From NCBI GenBank assembly GCA_008360955.1, contig LUCM01006188.1, positions 279,499 to 343,498 on the forward strand: a DNA stretch of 64,000 nucleotides. The letters run 5' to 3'. Position numbers and translations under genes: made by a program. Shown here in pieces: positions 25,501 to 40,500 of this stretch. The notes under the pieces were generated by a model. It worked only from the letters and a program-made list of their open reading frames with translations, was not told the DNA's origin and did no database searches. Within the stretch, counting starts at the first letter, position 1. Every line of letters begins with the position of its first letter. This DNA is from Fasciolopsis buskii (lineage: Eukaryota > Platyhelminthes > Trematoda > Plagiorchiida > Fasciolidae).

Positions 25501-28500
25501 TGCAACAAATCATAAAACATAGAGACAGACCCAAGGTTTATATCTTCCTTGCTGAGAAGCTGACGTTCAACTAAGTCCATTGCGTAATTCTTCGGTGCCG
25601 CCTCTCACTGAAGGGTGTACCAAAGAAATTCATTTCACTAGTCTATTCTCCCCTTTTTTTAATTTTGTCTTTAAGATGTTTATGGAGATAGCCCTATTCT
25701 CAAGTGAGAATACTGGCATTGATACTAGTTCAGATAGGTATCTGCCTGCCCTAGAATTTGGGGGCCATGCTTTGCTACCGAGAAAAGTTCCAAGTAAGTT
25801 GCAGTTACTTTCCAATCTTCTGAATGACAGTGTAGGCACGATAGAATGCGTTTTGTACCTTCGAAGTGCAGAATGGCGTTAGAGGACCGGATTGGCTCAA
25901 AGCCGAATCTTGTTCTTACAGGGGAAGAATTGGGTGGGGCAGATAGTTTACCTACATGGATAATGATCTTATTTCGGAAGACGTATCTTCTTGCATACGG
26001 AAGGTTTGATTGGCACTCTCCACCTTAAGGCATCCGTAGAGAAGGCCTGACATCCAATTATTGATCAAAGGTCAGATAAGCACAGCTGCAAAATGGTTGA
26101 TCCCTGCATACGTGTCCGAAACAAGGTCGAGGTGTCCAGTCTAATGCGTGGCAAAATAAGATGAATCATCTAACCAGTGGATTGACTTGTGCAGGTGCTA
26201 TTAGACTGCCGGGTTGGGATCTATGAGATCTCCGAATTGACAATTGGAGACGATAAGCGACAAAGCTCAGTGTCTCAGTGATTGACGTTCTTGCATTTGA
26301 AACGCTTGTTCTTCTATCTAGCTGTCTAATTTATTGTTTTCTACTCGTTCATTCACCGGTCAATCTTTCATTGTTTTTAAATACTTGGTGCTGTGTAAGG
26401 TAGCAACAAAACCTAAAGCATGCTAACGAAGTTTAATGTAAAGCTGGACTGACCTGAACTGGAGCTCGGCATCTCATCACTAGATGTTCCATCAATAGAA
26501 CTGACCAAGGGAATAAGAAATTGAGAGCTTCTGAGGCCGTTTCACTTCGAGTCATCTTTCTTGCACATTTAGGACTGGAAACTAGAGAAACAATTGCTTT
26601 GCGGTTCATCCTTTTAACCCATTGAGACACTATCGGTGGACGATTGCCTGTGCCGGAAACTGGAACTAATAAATAAACCCGCGGTTCATGGTCAGATGAA
26701 TATGATAGATATAGCCGATTTTCATGGTTAATATGGTAAGACGAAAGACTCCTCATTCACGTGGCGCTAACCAGCACGGATATACAGTATGTATTCCGGG
26801 TATATTAACCACTTAAAGGGTGTGTGGATAGCCTTGGCTGCAAGCCAACTGAGCAACTGTATGTGCGCTTGCACATGTACATTTCGTTACTTTGGTCAAC
26901 ATTAGGCATTGCCGTTTATCTATAGCAATGTAAATGCGTATTTTAGTGCTCAATGTCAGACAGGAAATCAACCAAACAGGAATTTCTGAGTGACATCCTA
27001 TTTAGTGTGTAAGAAGGGCCGACAAGCATTTGTGGAACTGGCGAACGGGATGCGTTTCGTTTCTATCGCTGGTAGATTACTTCTGATTCAATACACAGGT
27101 CCCATTATACAAAATAACTGGGACAACGGGCCGTCAACCGGTTGATTCTGTTTCTCGAAATGGTATCACGGACACCGGTTGCTCACATTCGTGGGATCAA
27201 AATCGGACTTATTTATCGGTCCAACTAGTAGCGCAGAGAATAACACAAATGAAAAATAAACTCGTTTTCAGTGCTTCATAACCACGCCGTTCACGGCGTT
27301 CCACTAGTTGATATTAGTCATATTTAATGTGACTTATTAGCGTGCTTAGAAAACACTGAAAAACGAGTGTTCACCGCTTTGTGTTGTTCTCACTTATTTT
27401 CAATCAAATCGTAAGTTCTGTTGCAAAATGTACGTAGTATATCTTGCATACAGATGGAAGGAATAAGTTTCTCATCCATATGGGAAACGTACTAATGACT
27501 ACTGGCAACAAAACTGGTATTTCGAGAACTTTTGTCTTCTTCCTGAAGTCTAGCCTTGCCCAACCGACGAAACTGTTTAGACAAATCACCATGCAATTCT
27601 GAAGTGGATCACTATGCATGTACTCTCCGAATAATTTAAATGACATCATAATGAAACCTCTTGTTACCATACTGATGCGTCATATTATTTTTTCTTATCG
27701 AGCAAGGCATTTGACAAGATCTTACATTAGCAGCGTAATTGTGCCTACTAATTTCAAGAGATTTCGGAAAAAAGCACCCAAAAGTTTAAATGCACATCCA
27801 AATTTGTTTGAATGCGTCAAACACATGCGCACTTCAAACAGGTGACATGTCTATCTGGCAAAAATGTCTTTTCACGCCAAAAAAGACAATGCTTGCTGAC
27901 TCGAAAGACCACAACAACCATTATCGGAGGGCGTATCTCTTGCAGCAATTTCTGGTTCGGAATAGTACGACGCACATGGTTTACACAGTGGCAAAATCGA
28001 GAGGTAAAACCACAGGACGGTGTGTGCAGCAGACGGTCATTTATGTGGCACAACTTGACCAGTCACGATACAAATCTTGTGTATTTTCTCATCCACTGAG
28101 AACGAATCAATCGTGGCATTAGTAAAATTGGGGAAACAAAGGTGAATAGTAGATCAGTTGCCTTACGTGGAAGTTCGCTAAGACATTATTGTGCATTTTT
28201 GTGTGGTATGGTGATCTAAGCTTGAAAGAAATAAAAAGCGACCTCATTTTATGCGCGTTTGTATCCATATATGCCTGCGATACCATTCAGAGTCAAGACC
28301 AATGGCATTTATGTGCGCTAACTGAAAAGCTTTCAATTGAACGGTCTCGGTAACCGTGTTACTAACCAACCATCTTTTACCAATCTAGCAATGATGAGTA
28401 TTCTTAGAATTGAGTTGATTATGAAATATTTCGCTAGGTTGCACGAGCTCTCAACTTACCACCATCAACCAAGCAATTCCACTGTTCCACGAGCAAGGAA

Positions 28501-31500
28501 CAAAGCTGCCACAAAAGAAATAAGAATCACAGATACATATATGTAATGTAAAATTTCTACTCTATACTAAGACTACTCGAGATCGAGGGCGCACTCTCCA
28601 CCAGTGCTCGATTTACTTGTTGAATAGTTTGTGACTTTGAAAAAGCTAGAGCCGAAAAAAATCACATGAGTTGAAACTTCTTGTTGAATTAGTCGCTGTG
28701 ATCCACTCGAAAATTCGTCCAAATTTGCCAGCAGCCCTAGATCACATGAGGATAGAAATATATCAGCAGGGTTCTCAACAATCCAGATCGGAAAAACAGT
28801 GCATCGCGTCCATATAAATCAGTACTGGAACGAATACCGACAGCATATTGCATCATCCGTCACATGCAGAGCAACAAATAGAGATGCATCATTCCAAACC
28901 AAGAAAGCACTGACTGGTCAATTTTATTTAGGAATCTCAATCACGTATTTTCCAATGAGAACGTGGACAAAGCAGCTTGGCACTGCGTAACTTGACTTCT
29001 GAAAAATGTCACTGTATCACCCCGAGTGGAATTCTCGTGAACGCATCCAAAAGCGTTTACTTCACCTAAAACCTTCGACTGCTTCGACCTGTGGAAGCAA
29101 CTGACAAATGTCCCAACTGGGCAAGACGTAGAAGTTAATCGTTATATTTGCTTTGACTTGCCCAAGCCCATGACTATTCTAATATCGGCAGAGGTTCAAC
29201 GGCAAAAGTGATCAATTCTTCGTTGGATTTTGACTATACTGTTTGCCTGAAGAGGTTCAATGACACTATTCGGAAATTAAAGAGCGTAATAGCAATCTAT
29301 TTCCCTCCTTGTTGCGATTCATCATCGGTGGATGTCGATGACCCTCGAACTGGGACTTGAGACGGGCGAATGATTGTAGTTAAAACATGATAGTCATGGA
29401 TTCTTCGATGTACGCCGAACTCAGTCCGGATCCGATACATCTAATAGACGGTACATGCTTCAGTACTGATACTCGTTACTGATATTTTTATGACTCCACG
29501 ATTTTCTGTGATAGTCTACTGTTGCGTACGGATCAGGGACCGTGAAACAGATTGGTTCAACATGAATCACAGTGCATGTGCACTGGTACTTAAACGGAAC
29601 AAGGCGGATGACAAAGCTCTACATTTCAGTAACGATCTTGTCATTGATAATGAATAACATATTGTTAAAAATCACAATAAACCCCCTATCACCAACGCTA
29701 AATGTAAAGTACAATATAGGCGGACTGCTTTTTCACTTCAATGCACTACAAGCCTAGTTTGGTTCTGACAAATTGAACCGCGCCTTAATCTGTCAACCAG
29801 CTCGCAACAAATCCATCTATTGTACGCTTCTCACCCTTGGTGGCAATTTATGTTCCAACATGGTGACCATTATGCATGGATAACTTTGCCCATTTTTTCA
29901 CAAAATCCAGTAGTTTGTTTGTTATACTACAAACGCACAGGCTTTACATAGTTCGGTACCGTCCAGCTACTCCATCACGAACCTCTTGGTGCGAGCGGCT
30001 AGGCATGTACATTAGTTAACTGCAGCTCATTCTCGGATTAAAATGTAACTGCTGAATATCGACGGGAATATATCGCATCACCAGACTTTAGAGAACCGGA
30101 AAATTAATATTGAACAATCTAATATCAGTAATCCAAATCAAACACACATTAACCATTTGCAGAATAGATGCCATGTTGCTGATAAATTATGACATGGAAT
30201 ATATATATATTATATATATCTTTACCGTAGCATTTAAACTAAACCGTTTACCATTACGTCAGCAGCATTGGGATTTTTCGCAAAACATACTTGGAAATGG
30301 GTACAGGTATGTCTCGTTTTCACCAAAACCTGATAAATACACTTCCAGACATCTCAGCATGGTCGGTACAGGGTGCCTCAGACTCCGAGTTAGCCAGTCT
30401 TCCTGAACTCCTCTGGAAATGCTCTCAAATGTCTCGTATCTCAAATAACTACTGTTGAGGATGTCCCACACACTGCCTTCTCCTGGTCGTGCGCCAACTG
30501 ATTTGCAGATATAAGGGAGAATGACCATTGCCCTAAACCTGGTTGATTTATCTTTGGTAATCATTCTTGAGGAAGTGGTAAAACCGTGATTCCAAACCAA
30601 CCGCGGATGACATACAAAGCATAAGGCAGTACGCTCATCGACGTCTGTGGCAAAGGGGTGTCCTGAGTACCCAAGATATCTGGCCCCATCCGAAGAGCGC
30701 ATGAAATGTGAAGTCAGTCACCGGGCCCCAGTGGGTTAGCTGGCGTTCAGAACATTTTATTGCCCTGTTGGTTAGATCGTAGGGCCCCTAAGTCAGTTCC
30801 CTACTTTGGTTTGGGTAACTGGGTTGTATGAAGCCCGCAGAGGAATCTTGGATGGGCGAGGACCTGGAGATGGAGAACAGAAGAACTAGCTTGTGTAATA
30901 AGCATGTCACATTGTTTCTTTTTATCTCGTTCTCTTCCATTGTCTTCGTCGTCCTCTGTGATGATGAATCATGTTGCCGACCTATGTGAACGAGAATTTG
31001 ATAAACCATTCGGGTGGTAACTCCCAAGAGATTTGATATGATTTCGATCAAACGCAGGAAACGCAATAATACTATTAGGATACTTAGTTAGCTTTTGTGC
31101 AACACTTCCAAAGTCGACTTGTGATTCACGTGACCGGTCTATGGAATTCACAATCGCAAATTTAGAATCGTAAATAGTGTCGCGCTCTTTTCCATCCTAG
31201 TTTCGTTCACGCGTAATCGAAGTTAGAATACTTGGTTTGCGACTTACATGACAATAGGACAACTTGCATGATCAGACGTCGTCTCCAGGCAGTTTTCGGT
31301 GAACTGATCTGCTTATCTTCCCAACTATCTAAAAACCACTACTGGTAGAACAACTATCACGACCATGAAGACAATCAAACAATCGACCAATCCATCAAAA
31401 AATGGAACAAAATAACGCCAAATAAAACAACCTCTGAAACGTTGGATACATACACGGACCGTGTTTTGGACTGGGGAAAACGCAGTTATATTTGCCTCGG

Positions 31501-34500
31501 ACGAATGCCCCAAATACTGTGCCACGCATTCATAAATTTTACCTTACTCCAGTTCTGAGGACCGACGATTCACGAAAAACGATTGAACGTCTAGTAACAC
31601 GCCATACGGCAGTTTATTGTTAATCGCGATCATTTTTGACGACGACCACGCGAAAGACAACGAAAACCGACTGTTGGTTCAGAACTGCGACAACAGCTCG
31701 TGGACACACGCACAAAGAGTTTGATAAAAACCAATAAACATAAGTGGATACCAATAGGAATACTTCGATTTACTCAGACCGGTACAACGAGTAGAAGAAT
31801 CAAATGAGATAGATTGATTGTTTTTAAGAGATATGGCTTTGGACGAGAGTAGTGTGTCTTTGTTTGTGTGTAGCTTCAGGTTTGATATCGTGCTTAAAGT
31901 TCGCCACCGTACTTACCCTCCGTAGGCGGTGCGGATGGACAGGAAGCTTTCAAGTGGAAGTAGAGATTGGGTTAAAAACAACAGAACTGTTATGCTGAGT
32001 AGCAAAATATTATTTTCAGTGACAAGAACCGAATCCTAATACCAAACAATATCGCACGATAAAAATTCTGTGTGGGAAAATGCATCCGACAATGACTGGA
32101 TTGTGGAAAAACGAAATGAAATCTCAGTCATACTGTTCGCGTGTGGTAATGCTGTAGGCAAACGGATTTGGATTGCGAAGAAAAAACTGAGGTGGAGGAA
32201 TTATCCAACTGGTAATCCAAACGTCAAACATCTTTCGACCAAAACTGCCATGGTTCACCAGTCACCAAATAGTGTCGTGATTTTGATCGTTTGACCGTCA
32301 ATACCGAAGTTTCGGGTTCATTTACTCTCTCCTACTGCCTGGTTCACCGAATTGGATCCTCATAGCCCGTTTTCTTGGAAATGATATACACTGGCGAAAG
32401 TAGGAGATAAGAGATAAAATCCTGTCTTTATAGACTTTGTGACCAGATATTCGGTTCTAGAGGAACGAATATTCCGAGGATCTTTTATTGCATTAGATGC
32501 AGCTCTATGGGGGCCAGCGAACTGAAGAGGTTTCTTGACTGTATACTGGCCTCCGGAAGTCCCACTGGTGCTGCATGATACTGCGTGTCGTGATGCATAA
32601 TCGTGGGGCCCCTGCTTTCTTTCGCTGGTATGGGGTATCTCGTGAACCCATTGGTTAAGGTTTTCATTCTTTTTGCAGTGTCATCGACTGACCACGTAGA
32701 CATATCTTTCAACTACACACTGCATCGGACAGCAAAGTACAACGACGCAGACGTTCTGTAGGCATGCGCGAAACATGCCCAACTACTTTAACGTAATCAT
32801 CGTCTACTCTAAAGATTGAACCCTGGGACCCAGTACCTTACGCCTAACCTATGAGTTACTCACAAACTCATGTCACAATATTATACCAGAACTACTAATG
32901 CAACGGTATTTAAGCACCGACAGTCTTCACTCGTCTATTTTCAAAGGCCGCTTTCCTAAGCCTTATGGCAGAACCGATCTAATTGCTGTCGTATACATAT
33001 ATGCGACCCTTGACAGATAGCCGAATGTGAGGCCTACGCTACAGATTCCCCAAATTGATTAACGCCAGTCGAGCATCATGCATGAACGACGACGCTTCAA
33101 CCGGTGTGCGATCATCGGGTGAGACCAAACTACCCAGGTAATTAAACTTACCCATTGTGTCTAATTCCTCTCATGCAAGAACAAGGTTCAAATTCGAGCT
33201 AATCCGGTCCCACAAAAGCACTTTACATCTCAATGGCGCAAAAGTTTATCTCAAACATAATTACCCTATCGTTGAGACGACTGAGAAGAAATTTGCAACT
33301 AAGTTGGACTTTGACACACTGTTGGTTTTTTCGTGTCTGAATCATTAAAACCACTTTACTCAACAAATCAGAATCAAGAAAGAATGCCTATTGTGTAGTG
33401 TGATGAAGTCATTCTGCTTTGTTCTAGCACCTGTGGAACTTGTGATGGTTTCATCGTCATTTTAACGCACCTACGTGTCACAAACTAAATACCCATATAA
33501 TAAGCTTCAGGTATTATTTCTCGGAATTCATTCTGGTCATCCGGGAGAATTAATCAAACATCAAAAAATCCCCCCAAATTGTTGGTTTATAACAAGAATC
33601 CTGAACCAATTCCGCCGATCTCCTTATTCTGATTCATGACAAGAAAGCACTGCTTCTAAATTCACAATAGCCAATAGAAACCAAGGTCAATAGTCACATG
33701 TTCTCTTAGCGTGCAATAACCAGTGACGGTCAAGGCCAGCGTGCATAAATCACGTTGTTAACATGTATCGATCACGGTCTATCGAGAAATGGGGTTATCT
33801 GGACGAATGTATTGTAGGTGTTAAGTATTGCTGCAGTTGCTGCCGATAAAATCAGACCACAAATTAAGGTAGCTGAGTAAGCCAGGTTTATAAAACACTT
33901 TCTGTTCGTGCAGTGAAATCAGGCTCTTTCAGGGCAAAGTGGAACCTGGTGATATTAAATGGGGCCAACTAAGTCATAACATGTTGGTCAGCGATTTGTG
34001 TTGGCAAACATTTGGGAAGAAATCTCTATCTTTCCGGGCTTTGACTTAGTCAACCAACTCTAGCGCAACAGCATTACTTAAGACTTTATAAGCAACCTAT
34101 CCCGCTATATGACTTCATTCTACTTAAACATATGAACTGTCCTTTTCTAAATTCCTCGTCTATGAGAACTAAACGAAAATGGTTGTATTGCATTACCGAA
34201 CTTTCCTACTCCGATAAGACCAATCCCGTCGAATAAAGCAAGAAAAAGTCCCGCTTTGATGTTTGTTTCAAGAAAATAGGGTCCAAGCATCCCGCTAAAT
34301 AGGCAATCATTTTTATTGCGTGTAATCACTGGTAATGATGAAAAAATGACATCGTGTCCATCTTTGTGTTGTAGGTTCTCTTGAAACGTCGTGACTTTAG
34401 TTTATTCATCAGGCCAGCCTACTTTGAGGATCGGGGCGAATATCGATGCTCAGTCGTGTACAAAGATCGTGTTTACATCCGCACGGTGGAACTGCAAGTT

Positions 34501-37500
34501 CTCGGTAAGTAGCTCAGATGACTGAAAAGTGGGTATTGTTTTGCTGTGTCTGTGTGACTGAATACATATATAATCTCAGGCGGAGTTGACTTACTTTCCA
34601 GTCTCAGAAACCCTCCAGAACTCTCCAGTTTTACCAACTGGAAAAACCGGAGTTTGAGGACTAGACTATGAGACATTCGCAGTGGAAATGAAAATTCCCC
34701 CGATTCTTACGTATAATACTGGGCCACTAACTAATTGGTCCTCTATTGTTTCACTTGGTATTTTAAATCGCCTGCTCTACTTCAAGCTGGTGTACAGGGG
34801 GACTAATAAAACGTACTGTACGTTGTCAACTGGCCGACTTCCGGATGGCACACATGTTGCTTCATTGTCAAACCCAGACAACCGTAGGTTGAATTTATTC
34901 TGACCGACCTTACCCACTATAGACTTACTTGAAGTAGAAGCCACAATTACAGATAAGTTCGAGAACTACAGGCAAGATTATTTGAAAGTTTGCAGCATCT
35001 AGTTAGAACCAACGCTGAGTGGAGGAATAAACCATGTAGTTTACAAGTTTAGAGACGACTGAACAGATGGGTACGAGTTTTACATACCGGATGGATGGCA
35101 ATCATTACCAAACTAATTGTGAATTTTCAGAGAATTTTATCCTCCTGTGCATTTGCATGTTAATCATTCTTTTGACCGAAACATCTTTCCATTGTTATAT
35201 GCATTTTGTTTAATTATACTCTACTAAGCGTCTCCTGTATATCGACCGAGGAGTTATTGCGTGTCTCCTTGTTCGGAAAGCAGATTGTATGCCATACAAT
35301 TGCGAGGCCATAAGTGCATCCACTGGTGTGTTATACGTCAAAGGCAGAAAATTGGCAGTGTGAAGAAAATTCGAAAGCAACAGAGGTCAGTCAACGAAAC
35401 CGTGTTTGATTACCGTAATGACAAGCTCGTCAGCGACCACGGACCATTTAAAACTCCATTAATTTAAACTCCATCCAGAACAAAAATAAAATAACCATGA
35501 AACAGATTTCCTCCAATAAGAAATATGCTCCAAATGGGTTTCATCTGCTATCTGAGCGAATAGTTAAAAAAATGACAAAGATGGTAACACGTGACAAAAG
35601 CCAAATATAAACAAATGTATAGCGGAAGCTTGCCAGTTGACTATCATTCTGTAGTGATATACCAAAGCGCATCGTCGTGGCAAATTTACTGTTCCTAAAT
35701 GACGTCCGTGTTCGTTTCTTATTTTTTCATCAAGAGCTCGAATGCCGATAGTATGTGCAAGTAGACGTAGCAGGTTCGATGACCGGTAGACAAACAATAG
35801 GGTGAGGAATATACGCGTGACCAATACGCAGAATGTTGTGTAAGCAAAGAACTAAATACATGATGTCGGACTAAGGCGCAAGTGTAGGCAGCAGAGTATG
35901 GTGACATGTGGTCAGTCGGGTAAGTTAAAATTGAAAGTGCGGCTGACCGGTTTGTGTTTATGGAGAGCAATAAAATTAACAGATCATTCAAGGGCTCATA
36001 CACTAGATTGCTTGTTTATGTAAATGTGACTGTGAAAGTGTATATATTATCTTTTGCGGAAGCAACTCGATGAAACCAAAATGTGTGTATATACGTGACC
36101 AAATTTGCCGAATACAAAAGTTTCGTTTATCACAATTGTATTCTACACAATCCGTTCAATATACATTTACCAAAACAGCCGGAAAGTCATCATGCTCTCG
36201 ATCGGTTTCTGGGTAGACAGATGGGGGAGTTGACAAGAAACTTTTTCGTTGTTGTTTTTCTGCATAGTAGTATATCAGCATTTGAAATATTGATTTTGTG
36301 GTATAAAGATTGAAACGTTCATCATTCAAGATACATACCATGCTGGGTCCATCTCGTCGGATGTGCCATACGCACAAATACTGTTTCTTGGTCGGACGCG
36401 TCCAACCTAGTAGTCATTTTACTATCGCTGCTATATGCAGGCAAGCCCATACACGGAAGAGCACGTACTTGTTCAAAGTTACGAACTGCTGAAATAAAAC
36501 TGGTAGTTTTTCTGCCCGTAGAACCGAGATAACGACACGAAGACAAAATAGATGGGTGATATTAGCCACTCTTATAATCTGTAATGGATCTTTATCTCTG
36601 AATGTTATCCGTGGAATAACTTTTGGAGTTAACTATCAATCTAACCTGCAAAAGGATCTTATCCTAAACGGCAATCGCTCCGTTCAACGCGAGTTCAGCA
36701 AAGTCAAGGCCAGAGAGATACAGGTGGTAAACACGACTGGGTTGCATAAACGTGGATTGGTATGCTTGGATACATACGGGGTTAGGAAATAACGAGGAGC
36801 TTTATCATGTAAACGGGACTAGAGCATGTTCGCGCAAGTTGCAGCATGAATACTGGAAGGCACACATGCCAGCCGATAAACAGATCCTCTGTAAGAGACA
36901 TTTAGACATGGTTCACAATAGGCAAACGATTAGGGAGAACCGAACACCCCAAGATTGAAATAACTCAGGTGATCGAGTGGACTAAGCCTTCGTCACCAAA
37001 AAGGTCAGAGGTTCGAACTCCAGATCCGCCGACTACTTAGGTGGTAGATGACGATTAACTATCACTCGGTTCGTTACCGTACCTCATCTAATAGAACCTC
37101 ACACGGATTTGTCACCTCAAGTTTCAGTGTCATGACCGCCACCTTTCCCTCCTTCCGTACAGTGGGCCCGGCAGCTAGGGGTCCTGCTCCTTCCTGTTTT
37201 TGTAATAAGGAGAAGGTATGAGGAGTTGGTCGTAAATCTTCAATCAATTCTGCCTCTTGGACGCTATCTCACTAACTCTAATGATAAAAATCAAGTCGAA
37301 CAGACACAAAAGTTCGTTTACTAGGCATAATCCAATAGTTTACATTAGTCTTTGATGGCCAACACTCACTGATCGATCCTTCTGCCCGTTAACGCGATCC
37401 CCTGGTAATCAACGACTTTCTCATGGGGCATTTTCGCTTAGGTTATCGTTTAGCGCAATCAGTAATCTGTTGCCCTCTGACCCAGCTAAAGGTTATGCAA

Positions 37501-40500
37501 AGTGAGTACCAGCTACCCTTACATTTCAACTTCTCTCAGGCGTGAAGAATGTTCTTGAAAAGGTAAAGTAAATAAGTAACTACACCTCTTTCACTTCAAA
37601 TGGAGCGCAAGTAATATCAAGCGAATTCTCGATTAGTCCTTTAAACCTATTCGCAAGCTATCTAAAGTTGCTAATGTCGGCACAGTCTAAATGAACGGAC
37701 TTGATATGTCCTCGCGTCTTCTGTTTTTGGATTTTGTGAACACTTCATTTAAAGCTACGACCATCCCACTGAAAGTTGGAAAATTTAGCCAGGCAGCGGA
37801 CACGATCTGTGACCGACAGGTCTGCTTCAGATCCCCGAATGGTTTGATATTGCCAATTAGGCGTTTTTGCCTACTTAGGTTGAACTCAATTTGATTTACT
37901 TTCACATGGTTTTCTATGTTATTCTAGACGAACATTCCAACCCATCGATGAATTTTGTTTCTCCCACTGAGCTTTTTCTCTCAGATTCAGGAAGTTCACT
38001 CAGGCTAATGAATAACAATATTACTTTCATCTGTATACAAGTTTGCATTTCTAGCACACTCAGAAGCAGTCCTGGGAGATGATCGGTTTTTTCTCGCCCA
38101 CATTGGCCCTTGTCCATCGTTACTTAAAATCTTGTTATGAAATATTTCCGGTCAGTTCGATACCTGTAACTCCAATAGCTATGCGCACTCTTGTTGACTT
38201 TGCAGTGAGGCTGTGGGCCGTGTTTACAGAGAAACAAACAGATCTGTTCGATCACTCCTTAATGAGCTTAGGGCGCACACTCCGAACTGCGTAAATCAGA
38301 CCAAATTTCACATAACCGGTTTCTGTTTGACAGCAATATTTTTCGACTTTCTGTGGTAAACAGTACTTCTGTAAGAAATCGCACGCTAATCTTACTCAAG
38401 CAAAACGCTTTTGTCTACTCACTTCTGTACTGGGGATAGCACAGAACATTCACAGTAAACACTGGAGCTTTCTTGTTCAGCTACAACCCCCCTCCATACT
38501 AGCGCATAGGTCAGTAAACTTGGAGCTTCTCCGTAGTTTAATTCCATAAGGATACTTACTAATGGGAAACTTCGGATGGGAAAATTTAAAATCAAATTAC
38601 ACACAGCAAACTTTTCTTTTCGTATTGGTGTTTACGGCTCACTCGTGACATACGTGAAGTGCTGAAAATCAGACATCTTATATGCCACCAACATTTCGTA
38701 AAAAGGGTTTAGATTTAGTTCAGTTATTTCAGTCCCACGTGGACCACAGTTTTCACTAGAAGCGTGGGAAATTCCACAAGAAATATCACGATATCCTTGT
38801 TCGAACAAATCTTATGGAAGATCAGAAGACTATCTGGTTTATTTGATGTCCACGCTACCAAATTAACAAACTGCTGGGGAAACTGGGCTAGATTGTATAA
38901 AGTGGTTCAATCAGGTGCAACACACGCAGGAGTAACTTAGTAAATCAATGGTGTCTGAGATTTTGTTGAGGTCAGAACAGGCTTCCAACCAATTCTTCCC
39001 AAAGCCTACATAGTCGCATCCAATCAAGATAAAATATCAGTGGTTGTGTGGTCACACGGATACCTATTCTATCAATTATAGCAGACAGAAGAAGTTGATG
39101 CAAACTCGAAGAGGTGTCTATTGGAGAGCGGTTTTATCGTGACATCATGTTGTAATCCATTTTGCAATCACGGAAGAAGAAAGCACTGCAGCATAAAAAC
39201 AGGCGCAGCGGAATGTTCTATCTCCCTAAGTATGCTCGGCCCAGATTAGGAAAATGGATAGAAAGATCTTCGAACATTCACTGAGCTCCTGTAGCGGATT
39301 CTTGGACTAAAATGTTTTCATGTTTTTAGTAGTGAATTAGGAATAATATCAGTCATTTGATTTACCCAAGACGAATATCATTATTGGCAAAGGAGGATGT
39401 TCGTGTACTTGTGTTTTAGTCCACAGTAAACCGAGTGCAAAACGTCTGTTTGTTACCCTATGTCCTAAACAGGACATAAAGTTCGGGACTGTGCAACATT
39501 CGATTAGAAACCGTGACACCGATCGGAGATTTCGCGCTGTAGCAAGACATGTTTTTAAATACTGAACAAATTCGTCTGTATTGATCTGATTTTTTTAGCT
39601 TACGGCTCGGTCCATTCCAGATACCATTATTCCATGCCTTTCTATTACTTGTTTTAACTGAGAATTTAATGGCAAATTAACCTCATTAGGTAAAGCACCG
39701 TTAGTTCGCTGTTCCTAATATATGTTGTTCGCTCTCCATGTGGTATTCCCAGGATTTTCATGAGGTTTTGATCGCTAAACTCGACGATTAGATCGATTAG
39801 ATGTTTCCTCACCAGTCAAAGTGACATCGTCAATGTAGGTGCGCAGGTGTTGGAGTTCTCTGTTTATAGACTTGCCACTGGATTTGACCTTGAACTTCTT
39901 CGAAGACCCTAACCTGGAAAAGTGCCTCTTTTTACCACCTGACCTCCGTTGGTTTGAACTTTCACCTTATAAGATTGACATTCAGCATGGGATGTTTAAT
40001 CCATTTAGTTGTGTTTGTTTGATTCACTTTTGTGGATAGAGCCATATAACTAAGATTTGTGGTTATGGGTCTGTATGACTTGAAATCCTGTTCTCTCTGC
40101 CAGCTGGAATCAATATTCCGAAGCTTCACATATAGTTTGGTCTTAGTACGGCTATTTTGCAAATTGGCCTCAGTGTGATTTCCTTGATAACAGTTAACAC
40201 CTTTTTGGCAAATGCTTTGGAGGGGCTGGAACAAAATCCTGGGCAAGTAAGACGAATACCGCTCTGTCCGCCATGTTCAACTTCCAGCCCTTTCCATCAT
40301 TTAGTGACCCCTGATTCCAGTATATATGCACTTGATTGTCGGTTAGTGGTCGCCGGCTGCGGCTTAACAGTCTCCGACTAGCGCTGAATAAGTACATTTT
40401 GGGTAGCTCCCACTGCAAACAGGCAGGTCATGTGACCTGGTAGGTTCGTATAAGTAATTTCAGTAGCTGTGTTCAGCAAAGAAAGATGTTTTTAATTCAC

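Larger units (their letters stand above)
23140..25600 (+). mobile_element. Degenerate LINE, 5' half (leader, endonuclease, start of RT), copy A
   Basis: The leader (23140-23690) matches copy B. A coding remnant follows from about 23724: F-N-L-G then Y-T-L-N-Q-M and D-L-C-R-L (endonuclease N-terminus), D-Q-A-G-I-G-V-A (24022), S-D-H-S-P-F-L-P-N-T-N then W-T-P-I-D-H-F-A-I-G (24378-24500), E-H-W-E-Q-I-K-A-A-L-H-S-A-A (24700-24745), then pre-RT and RT pieces up to about 25580. Stops and frameshifts show it is dead. The element stops in the RT fingers/palm region. Confidence 0.78.
22377..34374 (+). other. Intron 3 (phase 0), largest intron
   Basis: 12.0 kb, GTAAGT to TTGTAG. It contains LINE copy A (23140-25600), a SINE relic near 29300, an AT microsatellite and a dispersed repeat at 30540-30960. 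In the remainder (25601-29299 and 30961-34374) I see only chance-length ORFs. Confidence 0.8.

Noticed and set aside
30259..30702. 147-codon minus-strand ORF
   Set aside because: Largely overlaps a dispersed repeat shared with 54815-55250. No host-gene motif.
32485..32712. 75-codon minus-strand ORF considered as a retroelement fragment
   Set aside because: No recognisable protease, RT, integrase or gag motif.
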